Below, in pieces: positions 29,994 through 38,805 of a stretch of DNA of 64,000 nt (the first letter of the stretch is position 1; each line of letters starts with the position of its first letter). Source of the stretch: Mesorhizobium sp. STM 4661 (GTDB lineage Bacteria; Pseudomonadota; Alphaproteobacteria; Rhizobiales; Rhizobiaceae); contig NZ_CAAF010000048.1 in NCBI RefSeq assembly GCF_000359125.1, positions 1-64,000 on the forward strand. Direction: 5' to 3'. Position numbers and translations under genes: made by a program. Under the pieces are notes generated by a model, which saw only the letters and a program-made list of their open reading frames with translations, had not been told where the DNA came from and ran no database searches.

Positions 29994-31772
29994 GTGTCCC
30001 TTCTGCAAATCTACTGGAGAGCGCTGGGTTATCTCGCTGCCGACAGGAAACGCGTTGCGTTTATCTGCGGTGCCAATGTTGCTCTCGCCATCATCGCGAT
30101 CCTCGAGCCGATCATGTTCGGACGGGTGATCGATGCCATCTCGGAACGCGGCTCCGTCTTTTCGACGCTCGGGCTGTGGGCCGGTCTCGGCGCCTTCAAC
30201 ATCGTCGCCTTCGTTCTGGTGGCACGCGGCGCCGACCGCTTTGCCCATAAGCGGCGCAGCGAGGTTCTTTGCGAGTCGTTCGAACGCGTGATCACCATGC
30301 CGCTTGCCTGGCATCATCAGCGCGGCACCTCCAACTCCCTGCATACGCTTCTGCGCGCTGTCGAGACTTTGTTCAGCCTGTGGCTCGAATTCATGCGGCA
30401 GCATTTGTCCACCGCCGTTGCGCTGGTTCTGCTGGTCCCCACAGCGATCAGCATGGACCTGCGCATGTCGATGGTCCTGCTCGCGCTCGGCGTTCTGTAT
30501 GTCGGCATTGGGCGGCTGGTGATGCGGCGCACCAAGGAAGGCCAGGCGGCCGTGGAGCGACACTACCACAGGGTGTTCGCGCATGTGACCGACTCCGTGA
30601 ACAACGTCGCCGTGCTGCAGAGCTACAACCGCATCGGCCACGAAACCAACGCGTTGAAGCGCTATGTCAAGAACCTGCTCGATGCCCAGAACCCGGTGCT
30701 CGACTGGTGGGCGATGGCCAACGCGCTGCACCGCCTGTCGTCGACCATCTCGATGATGGTTGTGCTCTTGATCGGCGCCTATCTGGTGACGCACGGTCAG
30801 TTGCGCATAGGCGACGTTATCGCCTTTACCGGCTTTGCCACGTTGCTGATCGCTCGCCTCGACCAGATGTCGGCTTTCGCCAATCAGATTTCCGAGGCGA
30901 GAGCGAAGCTGGAAGAGTTCTATCGGCTGGAAGATTCCGCCGCCGATGCGGCGGAACCGGAAGGCTTGCGCGAACTGGGCAGTGTCACCGGCCATGTGCG
31001 TTTCGAGAATGTCGGTTTCGAATTCGCCAATTCCGGACAGGGCGTCGACGACGTGTCGTTCGAGGTCCAGGCCGGCCAGACCGTCGCCATCGTCGGTCCG
31101 ACAGGCGCGGGCAAGACCACGCTGATCAACCTTCTGCAGCGCGTGTTCACACCGGCCAGCGGCCGTATCCTGATCGACGGCATCGACATCCGCACCGTGA
31201 CCCGCAGGTCGCTGCGCCACTCGATCGCCACGGTGTTCCAGGATGCCGGTCTGCTCAACCGTTCGATCGAGGACAATATCCGCGTTGGCAGGGCCGAGGC
31301 GACTTATGACGAGGTCCACGCCGCCGCCTATGCCGCCGCGGCTCAGGATTTCATCCTGTCGAAGAGCGAAGGCTACGACACGCTTGTCGGCGAACGTGGC
31401 GGCCAGCTTTCTGGCGGCGAGCGCCAGCGCATCGCCATTGCCCGCGCCGTGCTGAAGGACGCGCCTATCCTGGTTCTCGACGAAGCAACCAGTGCTCTCG
31501 ATGTCGAGACGGAAGACCGCGTCAAGGAGGCGATCGACGAACTCCGGCGCGACCGCACCACCTTCATCATCGCCCATCGCCTGACCACTGTGCGCGACGC
31601 CGATCTGGTCGTGTTCATGGACAAGGGCAAGGTGGTCGAAATGGGTGGCTTCGCCGAACTGTCGATGCGCAATGGCCGCTTTGCCAGCCTGCTGCGCGCC
31701 GGTGGCCTGCTCAACGACGAGGAGGTTCGCCGCCTCAGCCGCACCGTGCAGCAGCAGGGCGAGGCCGCCTGA
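29994..31772 (+). CDS. ndvA: Cyclic beta-1,2-glucan ABC exporter
   Basis: The 592-residue half-transporter has an N-terminal six-helix membrane domain and a C-terminal ATPase with Walker A IVGPTGAGKTTLINLLQR (about 365), signature LSGGERQRIAIARAVL (about 471) and Walker B PILVLDEATSALD (about 491). It matches NdvA/ChvA, which moves cyclic beta-1,2-glucan to the periplasm. GTG 29994 is the start (MSLLQIYWRALGYLAAD), with GGAG about 10 bp upstream. It forms a functional pair with ndvB, though a 355-bp gap suggests its own promoter. Confidence 0.96.
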   Translation: MSLLQIYWRALGYLAADRKRVAFICGANVALAIIAILEPIMFGRVIDAISERGSVFSTLGLWAGLGAFNIVAFVLVARGADRFAHKRRSEVLCESFERVITMPLAWHHQRGTSNSLHTLLRAVETLFSLWLEFMRQHLSTAVALVLLVPTAISMDLRMSMVLLALGVLYVGIGRLVMRRTKEGQAAVERHYHRVFAHVTDSVNNVAVLQSYNRIGHETNALKRYVKNLLDAQNPVLDWWAMANALHRLSSTISMMVVLLIGAYLVTHGQLRIGDVIAFTGFATLLIARLDQMSAFANQISEARAKLEEFYRLEDSAADAAEPEGLRELGSVTGHVRFENVGFEFANSGQGVDDVSFEVQAGQTVAIVGPTGAGKTTLINLLQRVFTPASGRILIDGIDIRTVTRRSLRHSIATVFQDAGLLNRSIEDNIRVGRAEATYDEVHAAAYAAAAQDFILSKSEGYDTLVGERGGQLSGGERQRIAIARAVLKDAPILVLDEATSALDVETEDRVKEAIDELRRDRTTFIIAHRLTTVRDADLVVFMDKGKVVEMGGFAELSMRNGRFASLLRAGGLLNDEEVRRLSRTVQQQGEAA

Positions 31773-31786
31773 GCGTGCGCGGCTTT

Positions 31787-31811
31787 CCCTTCTCCCACAA
31801 GGGGAGAAGGC
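31787..31811. terminator. Hairpin after ndvA
   Basis: CCTTCTCCC and GGGGAGAAGG pair around a short ACAA loop, starting about 15 bp after the ndvA stop. There is no long T-run, so it may be a repeat-derived hairpin and not a classical terminator. It separates ndvA from ccmC. Confidence 0.5.
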
Positions 31812-31875
31812 AAGAGCTGCTTGCGACACCACCACTCGATTGCCGCAAGCGTCCCGCCGGTTTATGTAGAGCCGC

Positions 31876-32637
31876 ATGAGCGACACGACTTCACGCCTGA
31901 CCGGCTGGATGGATCTTGCCAACCCGACGCGCTTCGTCGGGCTGGCCGACAAGGTCGTGCCGTGGCTGGCGATCGTCGCCGCGCTCATCCTTGCCGTCGG
32001 GCTTTATATGAGTTTCACGGCGCCGGAGGATTTCCAGCAGGGCATCACCGTGCGCATCATGTATATCCATGTGCCTTTCGCCTGGCTGGCCATGATGTGC
32101 TACACGCTGATGGCGGTCTCAGCACTTGGCACCCTGGTCTGGCGCCATCCGCTGGCCGATGTCGCGCTTAAGTCGGCCGCACCGATCGGCGCCGTCTTTA
32201 CGGCCCTTGCGCTGATCACCGGTTCGATCTGGGGCAAGCCGATGTGGGGCACCTGGTGGGTGTGGGACGCGCGGCTGACCTCGGTCTTCGTGCTGTTCCT
32301 GATGTATCTCGGCATCATCGCGCTGACCCGCGCGCTCGACGACGCAAGCCGCGCTGCCTGGGCCGCCGCCATCATCACCCTGGTTGGCTTCATCAACATC
32401 CCTATCATCAAATTCTCGGTCGACTGGTGGAACACGCTGCATCAGCCGGCTTCGGTGTTCCGCATGGGCGGCGCGACCATCGACCCCTCCATGCTGAGGC
32501 CGCTGCTGGTAATGGCGCTCGGCTTCACCGTGCTGTTTTTCGCGCTGCATCTGACCGCGATGCGCACCGAAATCCGCCGCCGCCGCGTCATTTCCATGCG
32601 ACGCGTTGCGGCGAGGCAGGCCGATAAGCACCACTAG
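31876..32637 (+). CDS. ccmC: Heme exporter/cytochrome c maturation protein CcmC
   Basis: The 253-residue protein has six hydrophobic segments and the tryptophan-rich periplasmic loop WGKPMWGTWWVWDARLTS that presents heme to CcmE. Flanking histidines occur in MYIHVPFAWLAMM and WWNTLHQPASV. CcmC works with CcmABDE in cytochrome c maturation. Here it stands alone: ccmA, ccmB, ccmD and ccmG are not adjacent. ATG 31876 lacks a strong ribosome site. The 232 bp after it hold no gene. Confidence 0.95.
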   Translation: MSDTTSRLTGWMDLANPTRFVGLADKVVPWLAIVAALILAVGLYMSFTAPEDFQQGITVRIMYIHVPFAWLAMMCYTLMAVSALGTLVWRHPLADVALKSAAPIGAVFTALALITGSIWGKPMWGTWWVWDARLTSVFVLFLMYLGIIALTRALDDASRAAWAAAIITLVGFINIPIIKFSVDWWNTLHQPASVFRMGGATIDPSMLRPLLVMALGFTVLFFALHLTAMRTEIRRRRVISMRRVAARQADKHH

Positions 32638-32869
32638 TCTTAGTCTAGAGGGACGCGCCTGAGTTGGCCGTCATTTCACTCTGGTTCGCCTGACAACCAC
32701 GTATCCTGCATCAACACTATCTGTGACCGCCGAAGCAGGCATGTTGCAATGCTGCAACAGCGATCTCCATAACTTCGATCCTGCCCTCGTTTTCACTGTT
32801 GACAGCTAAGCCGTGCACCGGAAGTGATGCATTATATTTGCCTGTTAATTGCCGTGGGGGATTTTGTCG

Positions 32870-33553
32870 ATGAAAGTGCGTCTGCTTGCTGGTGTCTCCG
32901 CAATGGCCTTGACGCTTGGCTGGAACTCAGCCAATGCCGCCGACGCGGCGGTCGAAGTTCCGGCGGCTCAGGACCTATGGTACGTCACGCTATTTGGTGG
33001 CGCCAGCTTCCCAAATCGCGTGAAAACGCATGAGGACTACTACTACAACAACGACTTTTCGATGGACTTCGACACCGGCTTCGTGATCGGCGGCGTCGTT
33101 GGTAAGCGGCTCAACGATGTGTTCCGCGTCGAAGGCGAACTGTCCTATGCGCGCTACAAGGCGAGTTCGTATCTGGAGGGTGGGCATCCCTGGTTTCCGG
33201 CTGACGGCGATTTGTCCGCTACCTATCTGCTCGCCAACGTCTGGGCCGACGTTGCCCATTTTGGCGATGCCAAGCTCTATGTCGGTGGCGGCATCGGCGC
33301 CGCCTACGTGACCGCCGACACAACTTGGGGTGGTCACGCCTATGGATACGGGTCTGGTGGGTGGGGTTTCGCCGGCCAGGCGGGAGCCGGCGTCACCTAC
33401 GCGCTGGCGCAGAATATCGACCTCGATTTCGGCTACAGGTTCAAGGCCGTCTCCAGCGTCGACTTCGATTCCTCTCGCGAAGGCAATGCTGTATTCTCGG
33501 ACGGCAAGTTGAATTCCCACAATCTGCAGCTTGGCGTCACATTCAAATTCTGA
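32870..33553 (+). CDS. Outer-membrane beta-barrel protein
   Basis: The 227-residue protein has a signal peptide (MKVRLLAGVSAMALTLGWNSANA) and then alternating amphipathic strands rich in Gly, Tyr and Phe (LWYVTLFGGASF, KLYVGGGIGAAYV, WGFAGQAGAGVTYAL). It ends NLQLGVTFKF with the terminal Phe typical of assembled barrels. This fits the eight-strand OmpA/Omp25-like small barrel class. ATG 32870 follows GGGGGA; an ATG seven codons earlier is less likely. The function is unknown (adhesion or envelope stability are usual for the class). Confidence 0.85.
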   Translation: MKVRLLAGVSAMALTLGWNSANAADAAVEVPAAQDLWYVTLFGGASFPNRVKTHEDYYYNNDFSMDFDTGFVIGGVVGKRLNDVFRVEGELSYARYKASSYLEGGHPWFPADGDLSATYLLANVWADVAHFGDAKLYVGGGIGAAYVTADTTWGGHAYGYGSGGWGFAGQAGAGVTYALAQNIDLDFGYRFKAVSSVDFDSSREGNAVFSDGKLNSHNLQLGVTFKF

Positions 33554-33599
33554 TTGGTTCACGCTGATTGCCGTGATATCCGGCGATTGGGGGTGAAGG

Positions 33600-35231
33600 A
33601 TGCCGCTCTTGCCACGCCGGCAGCCTGTCGGTCTTCCGGCCATGGTCCAGGACTTTCTCCCGGCCGCTGGCGAGTCGGCGCCGGAGACGTTGCAGCGCGG
33701 CGTCGACCTGCAGCGCCGCAAGCGCTTTCGCGAAGCCGAGTTCTGCTACCAGACCGTGCTTCGCCGGCAGCCCAAAAATGCCATGGCGCTCAATCTGATG
33801 GGCACGCTGGCAATCGAGGCCCAACAAATTGAGACGGCCATCGACTTTATGAAGAGCGCGGTCAAGCTCGAACCGGGCAACGCCATTTTCCGCAACAATC
33901 TCGGTAACGCCTACAACCTGACCGGCAACATCGAGTTGGCGCGCAAGCATCTGAAAAAAGCGATCGAGCTCGACGACCGGCTTGTCGAGGCCTTGTGCAA
34001 TCTCGGCAAATCCTACCGGAGCCAACTCGATGGCGATATCGCCGAGGGTTTCTATCGCCGCGCGCTGGCGGTCGACAGCCAATCGCTGACGGCGCTGGTC
34101 GGTATGGGCGACCTGCTCACCGACATGGGCCGGCAAGCCGAGGCGGTCGAATGCTTTGGCCGCGCCATCGCCGTCGACAAGGCGAATGTCGAGGCGCTGT
34201 CCGGGCTGGCGCTCGCGCGTCAGGCCGTCAAGGGCGATCCAGCCCTGGCCTTGGTGCTGGCCCGCCTCGAACTGCCGATGACCACCGATCGTGAGCGGGT
34301 CGTCCTGCACCACGCCGCCGGAAAAATCCTCAACGACCAGCACGAGTATCGCCTGGCCATCCATCATTTCGCCAGGGCCAAGGCAATTTCCGGCAATGAT
34401 TTCGACATTGCCCTGCACACGCGGCTCTATGACAGCTTCATCGAAACGTTCGACGCCGGCTTTTTCGAAGCGCGGCCAAAGTTCGGCAATCCATCCGAAC
34501 GGCCGGTGTTCATCGTCGGTATGCCACGTTCGGGAACAACGCTGACCGAGCAGATATGCGCCAGCCATCACGATATCCATGGCGCCGGCGAGCTGCCGAC
34601 CATCCGTTCATTGGCCGGCGAACTTGGATTTGACCAGCTTGACCCGGCGGTTTTCGCCAAGGCCATGGCGGCGCTTACACCGGCGAAGGCGAAGGAACTT
34701 GGCTCGAAATATCTCGGCTATCTCAACAAGCGCAACGGCAAGGCGGCGCGTGTCGTCGACAAGATGCCGCATAATTTCGAGCTGCTGGCCTTCATCAGCC
34801 TCATTTTACCAAATGCCCGCATCGTCCACTGCCGGCGTGACCCGATGGACAATTGCACGTCCTGTTTCATGCATAATTTCTCCGATGCCCACGGCTACAA
34901 TGCCGATCTGACCAAGCTTGGGCAGTACTACCGGCAATATGATCGCCTGATGCGCCATTGGACCAGGGTCGTTCCGCTGGCCATCCACGACATGCCCTAC
35001 GAGGAAACCGTGGCCGATCTCGACCCCCGCGCTCGGGGATTGATCGGATTCCTAGAGGTCGAATGGGACGATGCGTGTCTGCGTTTCCACGAAACCGAGC
35101 GCACGGTGCGCACGCCAAGCCGCTGGCAGGTGCGCCAGCCGATCTATTCGTCCTCGGTCGAGCGCTGGAAGCTGTATGGCGATGCCCTCGATCCACTGAG
35201 GGCTGCACTGGGTCCGCTTGTCCAACCCTGA
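33600..35231 (+). CDS. TPR-repeat sulfotransferase
   Basis: The 543-residue protein has about five tetratricopeptide repeats in residues 25-230 (AETCYQTVLR-like units, for example EFCYQTVLRRQPKNAMALNL and IELARKHLKKAIELD). A sulfotransferase domain follows: the 5'-phosphosulfate loop is FIVGMPRSGTTLTEQI (about 302-317) and the 3'-phosphate motif IVHCRRDPMDNCTSCF (about 408-423), for binding PAPS. The family transfers sulfate to carbohydrate or protein acceptors; the acceptor here cannot be named. It lies 46 bp after the beta-barrel gene. It is not NodH-like in length or layout. Confidence 0.88.
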   Translation: MPLLPRRQPVGLPAMVQDFLPAAGESAPETLQRGVDLQRRKRFREAEFCYQTVLRRQPKNAMALNLMGTLAIEAQQIETAIDFMKSAVKLEPGNAIFRNNLGNAYNLTGNIELARKHLKKAIELDDRLVEALCNLGKSYRSQLDGDIAEGFYRRALAVDSQSLTALVGMGDLLTDMGRQAEAVECFGRAIAVDKANVEALSGLALARQAVKGDPALALVLARLELPMTTDRERVVLHHAAGKILNDQHEYRLAIHHFARAKAISGNDFDIALHTRLYDSFIETFDAGFFEARPKFGNPSERPVFIVGMPRSGTTLTEQICASHHDIHGAGELPTIRSLAGELGFDQLDPAVFAKAMAALTPAKAKELGSKYLGYLNKRNGKAARVVDKMPHNFELLAFISLILPNARIVHCRRDPMDNCTSCFMHNFSDAHGYNADLTKLGQYYRQYDRLMRHWTRVVPLAIHDMPYEETVADLDPRARGLIGFLEVEWDDACLRFHETERTVRTPSRWQVRQPIYSSSVERWKLYGDALDPLRAALGPLVQP

Positions 35232-35265
35232 TCCAAACGGGCGTTCGGTCCGAACGACGCCAAGC

Positions 35266-36324
35266 TCACCCCATCCGACCGCGCGCTGCCACCGGCAGCG
35301 TTTCAAGCACCTTGTCGCCGTCGACCAGATGCACCTCGTCGAACAGATTGGTAACCACGCAGCAATGATCGGGCACGACGCGCACGCGCTCGCCGATGCG
35401 AAGTTTTGTCTCGCCCGAAAGCGTGACATTGCCATGCTCTTCGCTGAGGCCGGTCACCCTCGCGCCAGGAATACCCAGCAGTTCGCCGAAATCGGCAAGC
35501 CCCAGTGTGTCGCTGGAGAGCGCCTTGCTGCCGGCATCGAGGATGGCGCGCGTCGGTGTCGGGTGGCTGACCACCGTCGACAGCACCGTCAGCGCGCAAT
35601 CGTCGAGCCCACCGACGCCTTTGGCGACCTGGTAGCGGTCGAGATAGATGTACGTGCCGGGCCGGTATTCGGTGACGACGCTGTCCTCGCCCGAGCGCCA
35701 CATATCCGGTGTGCCGCCGCTGGAGATGCGCTGGCATTCAAGGCCGGATGCGGCGAGTGCGTCACGTGCGCCGGCAAGCCAGGCTTCGGCCTCTGTGGCG
35801 CGGCCGGCGGCCGGATAGGTCATCAGCCCGCCGAAGGCGAGCCCCCTGGCCTTGGCGATCTCCCTGGCCAGCGCCACCGCCTCACCGGGGCTCTGCACGC
35901 CGCAGCGGCCCATGCCGGTGTCGCATTCGACCAGCACCGGCAAAGGGCGGCCGGCATCGGTGAACGTCGTCGCGAGCCCTTCCAGCGTCTCCACGCTGTC
36001 CGCCGTTACAGACAGTGTGACGCGGCCATGCAGCGCCTTGAGGCGCTCCAGCTTGGCGCGGCCAAGAATATTGTAGGGCAGAAAAATATCGGAGAGCCCG
36101 GCATCGGCCATCACCTCGGCTTCGCCGATCTTCTGGCAAGTGATGCCGACGGCACCCGCCGCGACCTGCTTCTTCGCCCAGTATGGCAGTTTGTGCGTCT
36201 TGATGTGCGGCCTGAGCTTCAGCCCATGGCGGTCGGCATGGGCCTGGGCGCGAGCGATGTTGGCTTCGGCGCGGGCGGCGTCGATCAGGATCGCCGGCGT
36301 ATCGAGGTCGTCTATGCTGCGCAT
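35266..36324 (-). CDS. D-threonine aldolase-like PLP enzyme (alanine racemase-fold)
   Basis: The 352-residue fold-type III PLP enzyme has its lysine at K42 in RPHIKTHKLPYWAKKQ. ECDTGMGRCGV, ISSGGTPDMW and TEYRPGTYIYLDRYQV are family motifs. The C-terminal domain contains VVPDHCCVVTNLFDEV, with the His-x-Cys metal pair of D-threonine aldolases and D-serine dehydratases. It probably cleaves a D-beta-hydroxy-amino acid to glycine and an aldehyde, or dehydrates it. It is divergent from a D-lyxose isomerase gene, which may indicate a shared promoter region (36325-36464). Confidence 0.85.
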   Translation of the reverse strand: MRSIDDLDTPAILIDAARAEANIARAQAHADRHGLKLRPHIKTHKLPYWAKKQVAAGAVGITCQKIGEAEVMADAGLSDIFLPYNILGRAKLERLKALHGRVTLSVTADSVETLEGLATTFTDAGRPLPVLVECDTGMGRCGVQSPGEAVALAREIAKARGLAFGGLMTYPAAGRATEAEAWLAGARDALAASGLECQRISSGGTPDMWRSGEDSVVTEYRPGTYIYLDRYQVAKGVGGLDDCALTVLSTVVSHPTPTRAILDAGSKALSSDTLGLADFGELLGIPGARVTGLSEEHGNVTLSGETKLRIGERVRVVPDHCCVVTNLFDEVHLVDGDKVLETLPVAARGRMG

Positions 36325-36464
36325 GGATTGTTACCTTGGGGATTTGCCTGGACTTATGGCCCTGATCGGCCCGGATGTCATGAGGCCAGCATGTGGTTTA
36401 CGTCGACACCGGATCGGTGTTCGGCTATGCGCTGTAGGCGCCGCCTGAAGAAGGGATCACGATC

Positions 36465-37151
36465 ATGAAACGCTCCACCGTCAACGACATCATCCGCGAT
36501 GCCGACACTTTCATTCGCTCGTTCGGCTACATCATGCCGCCCTTCGCCTATTGGAGCCCGGAAGAGATGAAGGCGCGCCGGCAGGATTCGTCGGCCATCT
36601 TCTCCTCCCGGCTTGGCTGGGACATCACCGATTTCGGCCAGGGCAAGTTTGGCGAACTCGGCCTCTTCCTGTTCACCGTTCGCAACGGTCGCTACGAGGA
36701 CATGAAGAAGGGCATGGGCATGCTCTATGCCGAGAAGATCATGATCTCGCGCAAGGACCAGCTGTCGCCAATGCACCGCCACAACATCAAGGCCGAGGAC
36801 ATCATCAACCGTGGCGGCGGCAGACTGGTGCTGGAACTGTTCATGCACGATCGCGATGGCGGCATCGATCCGAAGGCCGAGGTATCGGTGCCTGTCGACG
36901 GAACCATCCACAGGCTGCCGGCGGGCGGGCTGCTGAAGCTCGACCCGGGCCAGAGCGTCACGCTTCTGCCGGGCGTCTGGCACGCCTTCTGGGCCGAGGG
37001 CAAGGATGTGCTGATCGGCGAGGTTTCGACCGTTAACGACGATCTCACAGACAATGTCTTCCGCGAACCGATCGGCCGCTTCGCGGACATCGACGAGGAT
37101 GTCGCGCCGCTGCACCTGCTCGTGTCCGACTACGAGAAGTGGGTGGGGTAA
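36465..37151 (+). CDS. D-lyxose ketol-isomerase
   Basis: The 228-residue cupin protein contains MHRHNIKAEDIINRGGG, with the two His and Glu that bind the metal, and LLPGVWHAFWAEG with a further His. This matches D-lyxose isomerase (interconverting D-lyxose and D-xylulose; EC 5.3.1.15). Length and motifs fit well. No other pentose gene is adjacent; the divergent neighbour is an aldolase-type enzyme, so the true substrate could be a related aldose made by that reaction. Confidence 0.87.
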   Translation: MKRSTVNDIIRDADTFIRSFGYIMPPFAYWSPEEMKARRQDSSAIFSSRLGWDITDFGQGKFGELGLFLFTVRNGRYEDMKKGMGMLYAEKIMISRKDQLSPMHRHNIKAEDIINRGGGRLVLELFMHDRDGGIDPKAEVSVPVDGTIHRLPAGGLLKLDPGQSVTLLPGVWHAFWAEGKDVLIGEVSTVNDDLTDNVFREPIGRFADIDEDVAPLHLLVSDYEKWVG

Positions 37152-37206
37152 GCAGGGACGGGCGGTCTTGGCGGTTGGCAAAATTTGCGCCATCTTTGGT
37201 CAATGA

Positions 37207-37455
37207 ACCCTCCGCTTAATAAAACGTAGGAACGGCCTGTTCCTTATCCTGATCATCGCCGTGGTGGCCATTCAGTTGGCGCTTGGCACCGCAACCGCCC
37301 TGTTTGGAGGAGGGACGGTGGGTGCTGTGGTGGACGCATTGGTGACGAGCGTAACGTCGATGGTGATGTCGATCGCGACGGCGGTCAGCTATGTCGAACT
37401 GCGTCAGGTCAAGGAAGGCATCAGCGTCGAAGAACTGGCGGAAATCTTCTCATAG
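37207..37455 (+). pseudogene. C-terminal remnant of a multi-helix membrane protein
   Basis: A frame opens right after a stop at 37204-37206 and ends at TAG 37453-37455. It reads RRNGLFLILIIAVVAIQLAL, TSVTSMVMSIATAVSYVELR and VKEGISVEELAEIFS. This looks like the last two helices and tail of a larger rhizobial membrane protein (glycerophosphodiester phosphodiesterase membrane-domain type, from memory). There is no ATG; the only start would be GTG 37261. A truncated leftover is more likely than an intact small gene, but the latter cannot be excluded. Confidence 0.4.
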
Positions 37456-37488
37456 CGGGAGGGTCCCCGGCTACCACATCACGCCCGC

Positions 37489-38805
37489 CTACCACATCAT
37501 GAACGAGGCGACGTCCGCATCGGAGACCTTGCCGGCGCTGACATCGGCGATCGCTTGGTCGATGATAGCGATGCCTTCGGCCACTTCGTCCTCGGTCAGC
37601 GTGAGCGGCGGCATGAATTCGAGCACATTGGCCTTCAGCCCGACATAGGTGAAGGCCGCACCCAGCTCATAGCCGCGATAGATGATCTTGGCCGTCGTCG
37701 TCGCCGCCACCGGCTCACGCGTCGAGCGGTCCTTGACCAGGTCGACGCCGACGGCAAGGCCACGGCCGCGCACGTCGCCGATGATCTCGTGTTTTGCACC
37801 GAGCGCCCTGAGCGCGTCGGAGAATAGCGCCCCGATACGCGCCGAGCGTTCGACCAGGCCATCTGTCTCGATCGCCTTCAGCACCGCATTGCCGGCGGAG
37901 GTCGCCACCGGGTTGCCGGCGGTCGTCTGCAGCGCGAAGGCCGGCGCGTGATCCATGATCTCCTTTGGTCCGATAACGGCCGATAGCGGCAGGCCGCCGC
38001 CGATGCCCTTGCCGAAGACCACGAGATCGGGCGTCAGACCCTCATGCTGGAAACAGTGCATCATGCCGGTGCGCGCCAGCCCGACCTTGACCTCGTCGAC
38101 GACTATTCTGATGCCGTGCCTGCGGCAACGCTCCTGCAACGCCTTGAGGAAACCCGGCGGCGGCACGATCAGCCCGCCATCCGACATCAGCGGCTCGATG
38201 AACACGGCCGCCACCTGATGCGGCGGGCAGGTGGTCTCGAACTGGTAGTCGAGCAGGGCAAGAACGGCCTCGGCGCTGAACTGCGGCCGGTAGGGATCGG
38301 GGTAGGGGAGCAACAGCACGCCTGGCCTCGGCAGCGTGTGGGTCATGGCGGTATGGCCGCTGATGCCCATCGATCCGGAAAGATTGCCATGATAGGAGCC
38401 GATGAAGGAGATGAAGCGCGAGCGGCCGGTGGCGGCCTGCAGGACGCGCACGGCGCAGTCATTGGCGTCCGAGCCGGAATGGCCGAACCAGACCCGGCGC
38501 TCGTCATTGCCGGGCGTGATCGCCAGCAGCCGCTCGGCCAGCGAGACGGCCGGCTCGTTCGGGTAGAGCAAGAGGCTGGCGCCCGCCATGTCGCGGATCG
38601 AGGCTTCGACCGCCTCGACGACGGCCGGATGGCCGTAGCCGAGAATGGCCGGGCCGGCCGATCCCGACAGGTCGAGCAGCGAACGTCCGCCTTCCTCGAT
38701 CAGCCGGTTGCCCTGGCCGCCGATGAGGCTGAGCGGCGAGAAACGCAGCTTGCCGATCTGGGCGATGGTTGCCGCGTCGCGCTCGCGCAGGCTGAGATTG
38801 CTCAT
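37489..38805 (-). CDS. Class III aminotransferase
   Basis: The 438-residue PLP enzyme of the acetylornithine/4-aminobutyrate aminotransferase class has RVWFGHSGSDANDCAVRVLQ, SYHGNLSGS, IRIVVDEVKVGLARTG and the PLP lysine K266 in VVFGKGIGGGLP. It moves an amino group from a terminal or omega amine to an oxo acid; the substrate is unknown. ATG 38805 (behind GGAGAAGG) overlaps the end of the amidohydrolase gene, and it is last in a tightly coupled minus-strand operon starting with rpiR. Confidence 0.9.
   Translation of the reverse strand: MSNLSLRERDAATIAQIGKLRFSPLSLIGGQGNRLIEEGGRSLLDLSGSAGPAILGYGHPAVVEAVEASIRDMAGASLLLYPNEPAVSLAERLLAITPGNDERRVWFGHSGSDANDCAVRVLQAATGRSRFISFIGSYHGNLSGSMGISGHTAMTHTLPRPGVLLLPYPDPYRPQFSAEAVLALLDYQFETTCPPHQVAAVFIEPLMSDGGLIVPPPGFLKALQERCRRHGIRIVVDEVKVGLARTGMMHCFQHEGLTPDLVVFGKGIGGGLPLSAVIGPKEIMDHAPAFALQTTAGNPVATSAGNAVLKAIETDGLVERSARIGALFSDALRALGAKHEIIGDVRGRGLAVGVDLVKDRSTREPVAATTTAKIIYRGYELGAAFTYVGLKANVLEFMPPLTLTEDEVAEGIAIIDQAIADVSAGKVSDADVASFMMW

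Noticed and set aside
33600..35231. A nodH-type Nod-factor sulfotransferase
   Set aside because: The protein has a TPR array and a different overall size, and there are no nod genes or nod boxes in the window.
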